Assembly: GCA_041393415.1 (NCBI GenBank)
Contig: JAWKKE010000005.1
Coordinates: 1 to 64,000 of the forward strand
Source: Thermoleophilia bacterium
GTDB lineage: Bacteria > Actinomycetota > Thermoleophilia > UBA2241
DNA length: 64,000 bases
Direction of reading: 5' to 3'
Part shown: in pieces, positions 33,527 through 40,829 of the stretch
Layout: every line of letters begins with the position of its first letter
How positions within the stretch are numbered: the stretch's first letter is position 1
Position numbers and translations under genes: made by a program
Notes under the pieces: model-generated
Told to the model about the DNA's origin: nothing
What the model saw: only the letters and a program-made list of their open reading frames with translations
Database searches by the model: none

Positions 33527-35029
33527 TCAGTCGAGCGTCTCGGACTCGACTGCATAGCGTGGACCAGTTCGCGATCCAACTACGGGCAGAGCGTCGATGG
33601 TGACGACGCCGGAGAAGTGCGCGAACAACATCAAGGGAGCGCCCGCCGGCAAATCCAGCTTGCCCTTGGCCTCCGATAGATAACTGCGCGGCACATTGGG
33701 TTTGACGTCCATAAGAGAGGCCATCTCGCGATCGCTGTAGCCCAGATACTTGAGGCCGATCGCCAGTCGCTCGCGAGACTTGAGGCGCTGTTCGACGCTG
33801 ATGCGCACCGCATGGACGGGAAAGGGCTGCCGCGGCGACCAGTCGTCCTGCATGCCGAGGGCGCGACGCACGTTGGCGTACTCGTCGCGCCCCAGCAGGT
33901 CCATCCATAGGCTGTGCTCGAAGCGCAACCGCTCCCAGGCCATGCCGGCGCGCTCCACATCGCTCACATACTCGAGCAGGCCGCCTGCTCCATCCTGCGC
34001 CAGCGCCGACGTATCGAGGTAGGGCGCACCACCGGCAAGCTGGGACGCCATCAGAAGGTCGGCGCGGTCGGTGCGCGCCTTGGGGCCGAAGAACGGGAGA
34101 TCGGCAAGCGTGCGGTGCTCGCGGTTGAACACGAACGCCGCGAGCACGAACCAACCGGTGGCCTCGAAGACGTAGCGTGACGCATCCACCGCCAGCAAGA
34201 TCGCCGTGAGGCCCGCCATGAGGAGCGCGGCGCCGAATAGTGATGCCTTGAGGTCGTTCCAGAGCAGTTGCCCGGCGACAAGACCCGGGTAGCGCGCGAT
34301 GGCATAGGCGATCACGAGAGCGCCCACAATCAGAAAGGGCTGTAGATACGCCTCGCGCACGATCCAGCCGCTGAGGGCGTTCAAGGTGAGCAGCGCCACC
34401 CCGACCAGCATCGTCGCCGTGCCGACGATGAGCCACGTGAGCTGGTGGGCGACCGACTGTGGCGGACGCGCCGCACGCCAGCGCGCCGAAGCCAGCACGC
34501 CGACCGCCAGCCCGAGCGAGAGCACGAGGTAGATGCCGTAGACCGGATAGAGAGGCCCCAGCGGATAGGCCCAAGCCATGTCCGCCACCGCACGCGCGGG
34601 CCCGTAGTAGTCGAACAGCAGCTTGGACGACAGACCCAGAGCGATGATGACGCCGGCGACTGCATAGCCGGCCGCAAGGAAGACGCGGCGATAGCGGAAC
34701 CTGGCGCCGGTGAGCTCCATCTCAGCGTGGAGGAGGAGCATCGGAGCAAGCGCCGAGAGCATGCCGAAGATTCGCGCCCACATGACGGCTTCGGCACGGG
34801 TTGCCGCGGCGTCGGAGAGAGCGTTGCCCACCATGTAGCCCGCAACGCACAGCATCGACGCTGCCGCGAGAGTCGTTGCCCTCGCACGTGGTCGACGACT
34901 GAAGAAGTAGAACGCCAGCCACAGAAACAGCCAGTGGGCGAAGGTAGTGATGAGAGTGATGGTGTAGACCTGGGCGCCGATCACCGCTGTCCTGTTGTGG
35001 GCCGAGTAGTTGAGTTGATCAACCACCAA
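33527..35029 (-). CDS. Multi-TM protein with C-terminal helix-turn-helix (membrane-bound regulator candidate)
   Basis: About 500 residues. The first 300 contain some eight or nine TM helices, with the early part resembling the 7TM sensor region found at the N-terminus of some histidine kinases. A cytosolic part follows (300-410), then a helix-turn-helix-like segment at about 415-457 (SRERLAIGLKYLGYSDREMASLMDV, then PRSYLSEAKGKL). No kinase, cyclase or phosphodiesterase domain is present. It may be a one-component membrane-embedded transcription factor. TTG 35029 or GTG 35026 could be the start; palindromes at 35014-35083 may be its operators. Confidence 0.7.
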   Translation of the reverse strand: MVVDQLNYSAHNRTAVIGAQVYTITLITTFAHWLFLWLAFYFFSRRPRARATTLAAASMLCVAGYMVGNALSDAAATRAEAVMWARIFGMLSALAPMLLLHAEMELTGARFRYRRVFLAAGYAVAGVIIALGLSSKLLFDYYGPARAVADMAWAYPLGPLYPVYGIYLVLSLGLAVGVLASARWRAARPPQSVAHQLTWLIVGTATMLVGVALLTLNALSGWIVREAYLQPFLIVGALVIAYAIARYPGLVAGQLLWNDLKASLFGAALLMAGLTAILLAVDASRYVFEATGWFVLAAFVFNREHRTLADLPFFGPKARTDRADLLMASQLAGGAPYLDTSALAQDGAGGLLEYVSDVERAGMAWERLRFEHSLWMDLLGRDEYANVRRALGMQDDWSPRQPFPVHAVRISVEQRLKSRERLAIGLKYLGYSDREMASLMDVKPNVPRSYLSEAKGKLDLPAGAPLMLFAHFSGVVTIDALPVVGSRTGPRYAVESETLD

Positions 35030-35083
35030 TCTAATCGTGGATCAACGGACCAATTCCACTGTTGCTCAGTTGACAATTGTCAA
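35014..35083. promoter_or_regulatory. Candidate operator cluster upstream of the membrane HTH gene
   Basis: The region contains GTTGATCAAC (35014-35023), a second GATCAAC at 35040-35046 (23 bases from the first), and TTGACAATTGTCAA (35070-35083), a perfect 14-base palindrome holding TTGACA on both strands. It is AT-rich compared with its surroundings and lies between divergent genes (membrane HTH protein and rpsT). Self-regulation by the HTH protein is plausible but inferred. Confidence 0.4.
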
Positions 35084-35148
35084 TGTACTACGGAGCAGTC
35101 GGTCTCAGTCGGCCGAGCAGCGGTCCCTGCGCCGATGAGACCGCGCAG

Positions 35149-35178
35149 TTGCCGCTCGCCGCGTGCCTGTGGTAGCAT
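35149..35178 (+). promoter_or_regulatory. Putative rpsT promoter
   Basis: TTGCCG (35149-35154) is followed after 18 bases by TAGCAT (35173-35178), which is preceded by TGG, an extended -10 arrangement. The leader to the GTG at 35253 would be about 68 nt and is long enough for S20 autoregulation, which is known in other bacteria. Confidence 0.4.
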
Positions 35179-35252
35179 CTCGCGTCCGAGCGCAGTCCCC
35201 ACTGGCTCAGCATCACGAGTCGTCACGCAAGCACCCAGAGCAAAGGGATCAC

Positions 35253-35519
35253 GTGGCCAATATCAAGCAGCAGAAGAAGCGCATCCTGCTCGCCGAGAAG
35301 CAGCGTTTGCGCAACCGGCACGTCAAGTCGACTCTCAAGACGCTCTTCAAGCGCCTCGAGGGACAAGTAGCCGAGCAGCAGTCAACGGAGGCCACCGAGA
35401 CGGCCACCCTGCTGACCAAGCGTATCGACCAGGCGGCCGCCAAAGGCATCCTGCACAAGAACAACGCCGCCCACAAGAAGAGTCGCGTCGCCCACACGCT
35501 GGCGCGCCTCTCCGCCTGA
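35253..35519 (+). CDS. rpsT: Small-subunit ribosomal protein S20
   Basis: An 88-residue basic protein: ANIKQQKKRIL at the start, KSTLKTLFKRLE in the middle and a C-terminal KGILHKNNAAHKKSRVAHTL, all typical of S20, which binds 16S rRNA near helix 44 and the 5' domain. GTG 35253 is preceded by AAGGGA five bases upstream. It is convergent with holA, a common pairing. Confidence 0.96.
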   Translation: MANIKQQKKRILLAEKQRLRNRHVKSTLKTLFKRLEGQVAEQQSTEATETATLLTKRIDQAAAKGILHKNNAAHKKSRVAHTLARLSA

Positions 35520-35534
35520 GCCGGCTCTACGACG

Positions 35535-35582
35535 CACGACAAGGCGGGCGAGCTGCTCGAGCAGCTCGCCCGCCTTGTCGTG
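35535..35582. terminator. Perfect 48-bp palindrome between convergent rpsT and holA
   Basis: The arms are 24 bases each with no loop (outer end CACGACAAGG, centre CTCGAG) and every base pairs. It begins 15 bases after the rpsT stop and ends 17 bases before the holA stop, so it most likely acts as a bidirectional terminator. No T-run follows on either strand, so it is not a classical intrinsic terminator. Confidence 0.65.
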
Positions 35583-35599
35583 TCGTGTGACGGCCGCCG

Positions 35600-36598
35600 C
35601 TACGCCAGAAGGCGCGCCAGCGCCAACTCGAGAACCAGGCGATCGGTGTGGTTGACGCCCGCCTCGGTCTCGAGCGTCGCCGGTGGGCGCCCGCGCATGC
35701 CGATCTCCGCCTCTGCGAGGGCGCGGTACGCCCGTCCGCAGCGGCCGCGATCGTAGCGCCCGGCCTGTTCCACAAGGCGCTTGGCCGTCCAGAACGGAAC
35801 GCCGAGCTGCTTGGCGACCACACCGGCGTCGTCGGCGCCCAGGCGCAGCGCAGCGTCGAGCTGGTCGATGTGCCGCACCAGCATCACAAGGATCTTGTTG
35901 GGATCCTCGCCGGCGAGATACACGGCCTCGAGGAGCGCGAAAGCACGCGCATTGTCGCGCTCGCCAACGGCATCCATGAGGCTGAAGATGCGAGCATCGT
36001 CGTCTGGCGTGCAGATCGCATCGATGTCGTCGCCGGTGGCCTCGTGTCCGCGGCAGTAGGTGGCAAGCTTCTCGATCTCGCGCTCGAGCCTCTCGCTCGC
36101 CTTCGGATCGCTGCCACAGCGCTCGAGAAAATGCCGCGCCGCCGCTTGCCCCAGGACGAGCCGATGCGCTTTGGCGCGCTCCCGTACCCAGCCGGCCATC
36201 TCAAAGCGCTTGGGGAGATCCCAGCTCAGCACATCGCCGGCAGCGGTGATTGCCTTGCGCAGCGGGTCGGCGTCGGTGAAGCTCTCGCCCTCGACGGCCA
36301 GACAGGTATCGGGCAACGGGTCGGCGACGTGGGCGGCCAACTCCTGGCGCGACTTGGCCGGCCACTTGTGCGCGTTGGTGACAAGAACGAGGCGCGTTCC
36401 CAGCGTGAAGCTTGGCATCGAGAGCGCCTCAAGGACCGCCGCGACCGGCACCACTTCGGCGTCGAACGCAAGGACGTTGAGGTCGCTGCCGGCTTCCTCG
36501 ACCACACGCTGTCTGAGCCGCTGGACGGCACGCCGGACCTTGGGACGATCGTTGCCGGCGATGAGATACGCGGAACTGAGGGGCGGACGTTCGCTCAC
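35600..36598 (-). CDS. holA: DNA polymerase III delta subunit
   Basis: About 332 residues. The N-terminal YLIAGNDRPKVRRAVQRLR region corresponds to the delta domain I P-loop-like segment, here degenerate as in the family. LGTRLVLVTNAHKW follows, and a C-terminal helical collar domain contains ARIFSLMDAVGERDNARAFALL. Delta opens the sliding clamp in the clamp loader. Start taken at GTG 36598 (VSERPPLSSAYLIAG); a frame start at 36646 adds 16 residues. Gene order with rpsT and comE genes nearby fits the family. Confidence 0.92.
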   Translation of the reverse strand: MSERPPLSSAYLIAGNDRPKVRRAVQRLRQRVVEEAGSDLNVLAFDAEVVPVAAVLEALSMPSFTLGTRLVLVTNAHKWPAKSRQELAAHVADPLPDTCLAVEGESFTDADPLRKAITAAGDVLSWDLPKRFEMAGWVRERAKAHRLVLGQAAARHFLERCGSDPKASERLEREIEKLATYCRGHEATGDDIDAICTPDDDARIFSLMDAVGERDNARAFALLEAVYLAGEDPNKILVMLVRHIDQLDAALRLGADDAGVVAKQLGVPFWTAKRLVEQAGRYDRGRCGRAYRALAEAEIGMRGRPPATLETEAGVNHTDRLVLELALARLLA

Positions 36599-36707
36599 GA
36601 TGAGCCGAAGGATAGCACGCGGCTCGACCCTCGCCGGCAAGCGCACTAGGATGTCGCGCGGTAGCTGGAGTCAGCGACAGCGCCCACAAGCCGGACTGCG
36701 TCACCGT

Positions 36708-36712
36708 GGAGG
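36708..36712 (+). promoter_or_regulatory. Ribosome binding site in front of an ATC start
   Basis: GGAGG lies six bases before ATC (36719-36721), which opens I-T-L-E-S-L and leads straight into the hydrophobic N-terminus of the ABC protein. An ATG at 36714 is in a different frame. The first standard in-frame start is GTG 36782, inside the first TM helix and without a ribosome site. Confidence 0.5.
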
Positions 36713-36718
36713 CATGCC

Positions 36719-38086
36719 ATCACGCTCGAGTCGCTCGCAGATAGCTCTCCTTGGGCACTGGCGGCCCTCGGTCTGCTCGCCGTGCTCGAAATCGCCCTTC
36801 TGGTGTGGGCGCTCGTCGACCTCGTGCGCCGGCCGGCGTCGAGTGTGGCCGGCGGTCACAAACTCCCCTGGCTCTTGCTCTGTCTCCTGGTGCAACTCCT
36901 CGGACCCGCGCTCTACTTGATCGTCGGCCGCGTGCAACCGGCGCACGAGCCTCCAGGCGCGCCGACCGGCGCGCGACCGACGAACCATAGTGGATTGGCG
37001 CAGGCCGTGGCGCCACTCTTCCCGGCCGGCACGCCCGGCGCGCCGCAGGTCGCAGCGGCGCTCGTCAACCCGAACGACGGTTCGATCGCCCCGGCCCACC
37101 TCCCCACCGTCGCGGCCGTCGAACTCGCCGCAGTGCGCAAAGAGTTCGGCCACTCGGTGGCACTCGATGGCCTCACGCTGAGCGTCCCGGAGGGCTCCGT
37201 CTTCGGCTTTCTCGGGCCAAACGGGGCCGGCAAGACAACGACACTGCGCATACTCGCCGGCCTCGCACGACCGACGTCCGGACGTGTGCGCGTACTCGGT
37301 CACGAGACGAGCTCGAGCGGCGAGACGCGCGCACTCATCGGCTACCTGCCGGACGTCCCCGCCTTCTACAAATGGATGACGGCGGCGCAGTACCTGCGCT
37401 TTGCCGGCCGCCTCTTCGGGCTCGACGGCGAAGCGCTGGAGGCGCGCGTCGAAGGCCTCCTCGACCTCGCCAATCTGCGTGACGTGCGCACGCGCATCGG
37501 CGGCTACTCGCGAGGCATGAAGCAGCGCCTGGGCGTAGCGCAGGCGCTCGTCAACTCGCCGCGCCTGCTCCTCCTCGACGAGCCGACGAGCGCTCTCGAC
37601 CCCATTGGGCGGCGCGAAGTCCTCGACATGATCGCCGCCCTCCGCGGACGCACTACGGTCTTCTTCTCCACCCACATCCTCGCCGACGTGGAGCGTGTCT
37701 GCGACACGGTGGCGATCATCGATCGCGGTCGCGTCGTCGAGCAGGCGGGCATCGACGAACTCCGTCGGCGACGTGGTGGCCTCAACCGCCTCGTGGTGGA
37801 GGTTGACGATCCCGCGAAGCTCGCCGCGGCGCTCGCCGGCCAACCATGGATCCGCTCTTTGAGCCCGTCGGAATCCGGCGGCATCCTCTTGGCCGTCGAC
37901 GATCTCGATACCGCGCACCGTGCGATCCCCGCATGGGTCGCCCACCTCGGTCTCGCCCTACGACGCCTGGAGAGCGACGAACTGAGCCTCGAAGATGTCT
38001 TCGTCACGCTCGTCGGCGCCGCGCCCGCGACTGGCCCCGGACATACTGCGACGGACCACTCACAAAGCTCGGGTGACGTCTCGTGA
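36719..38086 (+). CDS. ABC transporter ATPase with N-terminal PLDc_N-like membrane anchor
   Basis: About 455 residues. An N-terminal two-helix region (AALGLLAVLEIALLVWALVDL, then LPWLLLCLLVQLLGPALYLIVGR) resembles the short PLDc_N membrane domain, followed by a Pro/Ala linker. The ABC ATPase has Walker A GPNGAGKTT, signature YSRGMKQRLG, Walker B LLLLDEPTSALDP and switch His in STHILAD. It partners the ABC-2 permease downstream (4-bp overlap, GTGA) in export of an unknown substrate. Start set at ATC 36719 for the ribosome site and complete first helix; GTG 36782 is the fallback. Confidence 0.85.
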   Translation: MTLESLADSSPWALAALGLLAVLEIALLVWALVDLVRRPASSVAGGHKLPWLLLCLLVQLLGPALYLIVGRVQPAHEPPGAPTGARPTNHSGLAQAVAPLFPAGTPGAPQVAAALVNPNDGSIAPAHLPTVAAVELAAVRKEFGHSVALDGLTLSVPEGSVFGFLGPNGAGKTTTLRILAGLARPTSGRVRVLGHETSSSGETRALIGYLPDVPAFYKWMTAAQYLRFAGRLFGLDGEALEARVEGLLDLANLRDVRTRIGGYSRGMKQRLGVAQALVNSPRLLLLDEPTSALDPIGRREVLDMIAALRGRTTVFFSTHILADVERVCDTVAIIDRGRVVEQAGIDELRRRRGGLNRLVVEVDDPAKLAAALAGQPWIRSLSPSESGGILLAVDDLDTAHRAIPAWVAHLGLALRRLESDELSLEDVFVTLVGAAPATGPGHTATDHSQSSGDVS

Positions 38087-38847
38087 CCGGCTTCCGCGCC
38101 TTCCTAGCCAAGGAGTTCGCCGAGACGATGCACACCTGGCGTATCTGGGTGTTGCCGGGCTTCCTGCTCTTCTCCGCCATCAGCTCGCCCATCCTCACCT
38201 ACTTCACGCCGGCGCTCATGGACGCGCTCGGCAGCCAGGGAACCGGCATCGCGATCACGGTACCCGATCCCACCGCGTCGGCCGCCTACCTGGAGTACAT
38301 CGGCAACCTCTTCGAGCTCGTGATGCTCGCCATGGTCATCGCCTACGGCGGGATCGTCAACTCCGAAGTGCGCAGCGGGACCGGGGCGCTCACCCTAGCT
38401 AAGCCGCTCTCGCGACATGCGTTCGTCCTCGGCAAGTGGGTCTCACAGCTGGCGGTGCTCCTGGTTGCGGCGAGCCTGGCGACCGCCGTCTGCGTCGGTG
38501 TTACGGCGGTGGTCCTGGATTCGGGGCCGGCGCTCGCGTTGGTCGCCGCCGCCGGCCTCTGGTTCGCCTACGCCGTGCTCATGCTGAGCGTCATGGTGCT
38601 GCTCAGCGTGGCGTTTCGTGCCCCTGCGGCGGCCTCGGGCGCCGGCGTGGGCGCCTACCTCTCGCTCGTCGTGCTCGGGCAGTTCCCAAGACTAGCCGAG
38701 GTAACCCCGGCGGAATTGCCGACGGCCGCCACCGACCGCATACAGGGCATCCCTGCGATCTGGGTAACGCCGCTGCTGACGACGGTGGTGGCGAGCCTCG
38801 TTCTCCTGCTCGCCGCCCTCTGGCTCTTCTCGCGGCGCGAGATCTAG
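38083..38847 (+). CDS. ABC-2 type transporter permease
   Basis: A 254-residue permease with six predicted TM helices of the NosY/ABC-2 type, opening with FRAFLAKEFAETMHTWRIWVLPGFLLF and carrying the conserved cytosolic segment VNSEVRSGTGALTLAKPLSRHAFVLGKW. The GTG start overlaps the ATPase stop. Together they form a two-gene exporter; the substrate is not evident. A convergent propeller gene lies 86 bp downstream, with a hairpin between. Confidence 0.88.
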   Translation: MTGFRAFLAKEFAETMHTWRIWVLPGFLLFSAISSPILTYFTPALMDALGSQGTGIAITVPDPTASAAYLEYIGNLFELVMLAMVIAYGGIVNSEVRSGTGALTLAKPLSRHAFVLGKWVSQLAVLLVAASLATAVCVGVTAVVLDSGPALALVAAAGLWFAYAVLMLSVMVLLSVAFRAPAAASGAGVGAYLSLVVLGQFPRLAEVTPAELPTAATDRIQGIPAIWVTPLLTTVVASLVLLLAALWLFSRREI

Positions 38848-38900
38848 CCGCGGCCGAAACGCGAACGCCGCGGCCCGCGCTCAAGCTTCTTCGTTGCGCT

Positions 38901-38919
38901 GCGCCTGCCACGCAGGCGC
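38901..38919. terminator. Hairpin between convergent ABC permease and propeller genes
   Basis: GCGCCTGC and GCAGGCGC form a perfect 8-bp stem around the loop CAC. It lies in the 86-bp gap between two convergent stops. There is no T-run on either side, so a bidirectional terminator function is a guess from position. Confidence 0.35.
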
Positions 38920-38933
38920 CGTGTTCATCCTCC

Positions 38934-40040
38934 TCAGCCACCGCCGGGGCGCCAGGCGGGCTGGCGCGCGTTCTCACCGATCACGCGCGCCTCTCCCCCG
39001 GCCGTGGTCAAGACGTAGAGCTTCGACGCGTAGCCGCCCTCGGCGTCATCCCAGTCCGTCACCCCGCAGACGATCCAGGCGCTTTGGTTGTACCAGCTCG
39101 CCCAGATGCCGCTGGGGTCCGTCACCTTGGCGTCGGTGCGCAGTAGCACCGTCCGCTCAAACGTTGTCCCGTCGATGAGCTCGAGCGCCGCCCGTCCCGG
39201 CTTACCCCAAGTGTCCTGATGACTGACGAGGATGCCTTGCCCGTGTGGATCCCAAACCCCGTAGCCCAGATGCAGCGTCGCGAACGGCTTGGCGTACGTG
39301 CGCGTCGCCGGGTCGAAGACGGCAACTTCGGCAGCGCCGTGTTTACGCACCGAGACGAGCAACGTCGCACCGTCCGGTCTCCAACTCAACCTAGCGATTG
39401 GGCCGGGAAGCCGCCGCGTCTCCGGCCTGAGCGGGGAGATCGCCGTTTGATCAGAGCCGTCCGGGCGCACACGAAAGAGGCGCGTCGCCGTCGCACTGTG
39501 CGCCGCGTTGCGCCCCTTGCGGTACACGTTGGCGCCGAGCGTGAGGAACTCTCCGTCCGGCGACCACGCGATGCCGCCAACCCAGTACGTGCGCGACTTG
39601 ACGTACGCCTTCGTCGGCCACGGCATCTGTTTGGATCCGAGCTTGAAGGGTACCGGCTCATCACTGAGACTACTCAGCGTAATGATGCGCGGCTTGCCGT
39701 TGCGGAGATAGGCGATCTGACGCCCGCACGGCGACCACACCGGTTGTTCCGCGCCGCCCAGCTGAGAGATCTGGCGCTGATCGCTGCCGTCCGTGTCCAT
39801 GAGCCAGATGTTGCCGTCGCGGACAAAGGCAATGTGGCCCGCCGGCGGCTCCGCGGCCGGCGTCGACGGCTCGGCGGCTGGGACAGCGGCCGCGGCCGAC
39901 GCAACCACTCCGAGCCAGACGGCGAGGACCGCCACGAGGCCGATCCCCAGGATGGCCGGGCGGCGCCGGCGGGTACGATCTGCCGCGGCGCCGACGCCTT
40001 CACCGGTTGGTCGCGCGACGTACGTGCTGCACTCCATCAT
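38934..40040 (-). CDS. TolB-like beta-propeller protein with N-terminal membrane anchor
   Basis: A 368-residue protein. A TM helix (RPAILGIGLVAVLAVWLGVV) precedes a Pro/Ala linker and WD40-like TolB blades: IAFVRDGNIWLMDTDGSDQRQISQL, VWSPCGRQIAYL, IAWSPDGEFLTLGA, LSWRPDGATLLVS. Such six-bladed extracytoplasmic propellers bind proteins or ligands; no enzyme motif is visible. ATG 40040 is the start, with GGGAGGG right upstream. It is not part of a Tol-Pal system here. Confidence 0.8.
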   Translation of the reverse strand: MMECSTYVARPTGEGVGAAADRTRRRRPAILGIGLVAVLAVWLGVVASAAAAVPAAEPSTPAAEPPAGHIAFVRDGNIWLMDTDGSDQRQISQLGGAEQPVWSPCGRQIAYLRNGKPRIITLSSLSDEPVPFKLGSKQMPWPTKAYVKSRTYWVGGIAWSPDGEFLTLGANVYRKGRNAAHSATATRLFRVRPDGSDQTAISPLRPETRRLPGPIARLSWRPDGATLLVSVRKHGAAEVAVFDPATRTYAKPFATLHLGYGVWDPHGQGILVSHQDTWGKPGRAALELIDGTTFERTVLLRTDAKVTDPSGIWASWYNQSAWIVCGVTDWDDAEGGYASKLYVLTTAGGEARVIGENARQPAWRPGGG

Positions 40041-40143
40041 CGCCCTCCCGACGCGAGCTGACTGTGCCGCAACGCTACCATCCGTGCAGCGTAGCGCCCT
40101 GTCGCGGAGCATACCGCCGTCACAGGCGATTGACCATCGGCGG

Positions 40144-40683
40144 TCAGAACCACGAGCGGCGGTTCACGCCGTAGCGCATGATGAACTCATCGTCGCTCCT
40201 GGTTAGGTAGATGATGCCCTCGATGAGCCCGATGAGCGTGGTCGCCAACACGCCGAACAAGCCGATGATGAGAACCGTGAGCACATACGAGACCACCGTG
40301 ATGGAGAGCATCGCGATCCCGGCGCCGACGTACCCGAGAACGAACTTGTGGATACCCAGCTGTCCGAAAACGATGCCGAGGATGCCCGCGATTACCCTGC
40401 GCTCGGCGAAGTTGGGCGGCAGAGGCTGACCGCTCCAGCTCACGAGCCGCCCTTGAGCGGCGGCGAGAGAAGGTGAATCGCCCGCCGCCCAGCCAGGCAT
40501 GGGCGCGGCAGCCGGCACGCCCGTGTTCGGCGCCGCGATGGGGTATTCCGGCAACGGCGGGGGCGGACCCTGCCATTCCCGCGCCGGCGCCGACTCCAGC
40601 GGTGCGGTGAGTCGCGTGCCGCAGGCAACGCAGTAGGACGCGCCTTCTTGCGCCGCTTGGCCACAATGCGGACAGTAGCTCAC
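40144..40683 (-). CDS. Zinc-ribbon TM2-domain membrane protein
   Basis: A 179-residue protein. An N-terminal zinc ribbon (YCPHCGQAAQEGASYCVACG) is followed by a Pro/Ala-rich linker and a TM2 domain (two helices with IHKFVLGYVGAGIAML and LIIGLFGVLATTLIGLIEGIIYL), then a short tail. TM2 proteins are widespread and mostly uncharacterised. Two GTG codons (40683, 40686) compete as start; GAGAGGGG upstream fits either. It stands alone between the propeller and comEC. Confidence 0.82.
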   Translation of the reverse strand: MSYCPHCGQAAQEGASYCVACGTRLTAPLESAPAREWQGPPPPLPEYPIAAPNTGVPAAAPMPGWAAGDSPSLAAAQGRLVSWSGQPLPPNFAERRVIAGILGIVFGQLGIHKFVLGYVGAGIAMLSITVVSYVLTVLIIGLFGVLATTLIGLIEGIIYLTRSDDEFIMRYGVNRRSWF

Positions 40684-40829
40684 CACGTGCCCCTCTCGCG
40701 TTCGGCGGCACGGCACGCTCGTGCCGCACCTACTCCTTCCATGTTCGAACCACCGCGCGTCCAACCCTCCCGCAGGTGTGCAACGAGTATCGGCAGCAAG
40801 CGCCACGAAGCAACAGGCGAGAGACTCGT

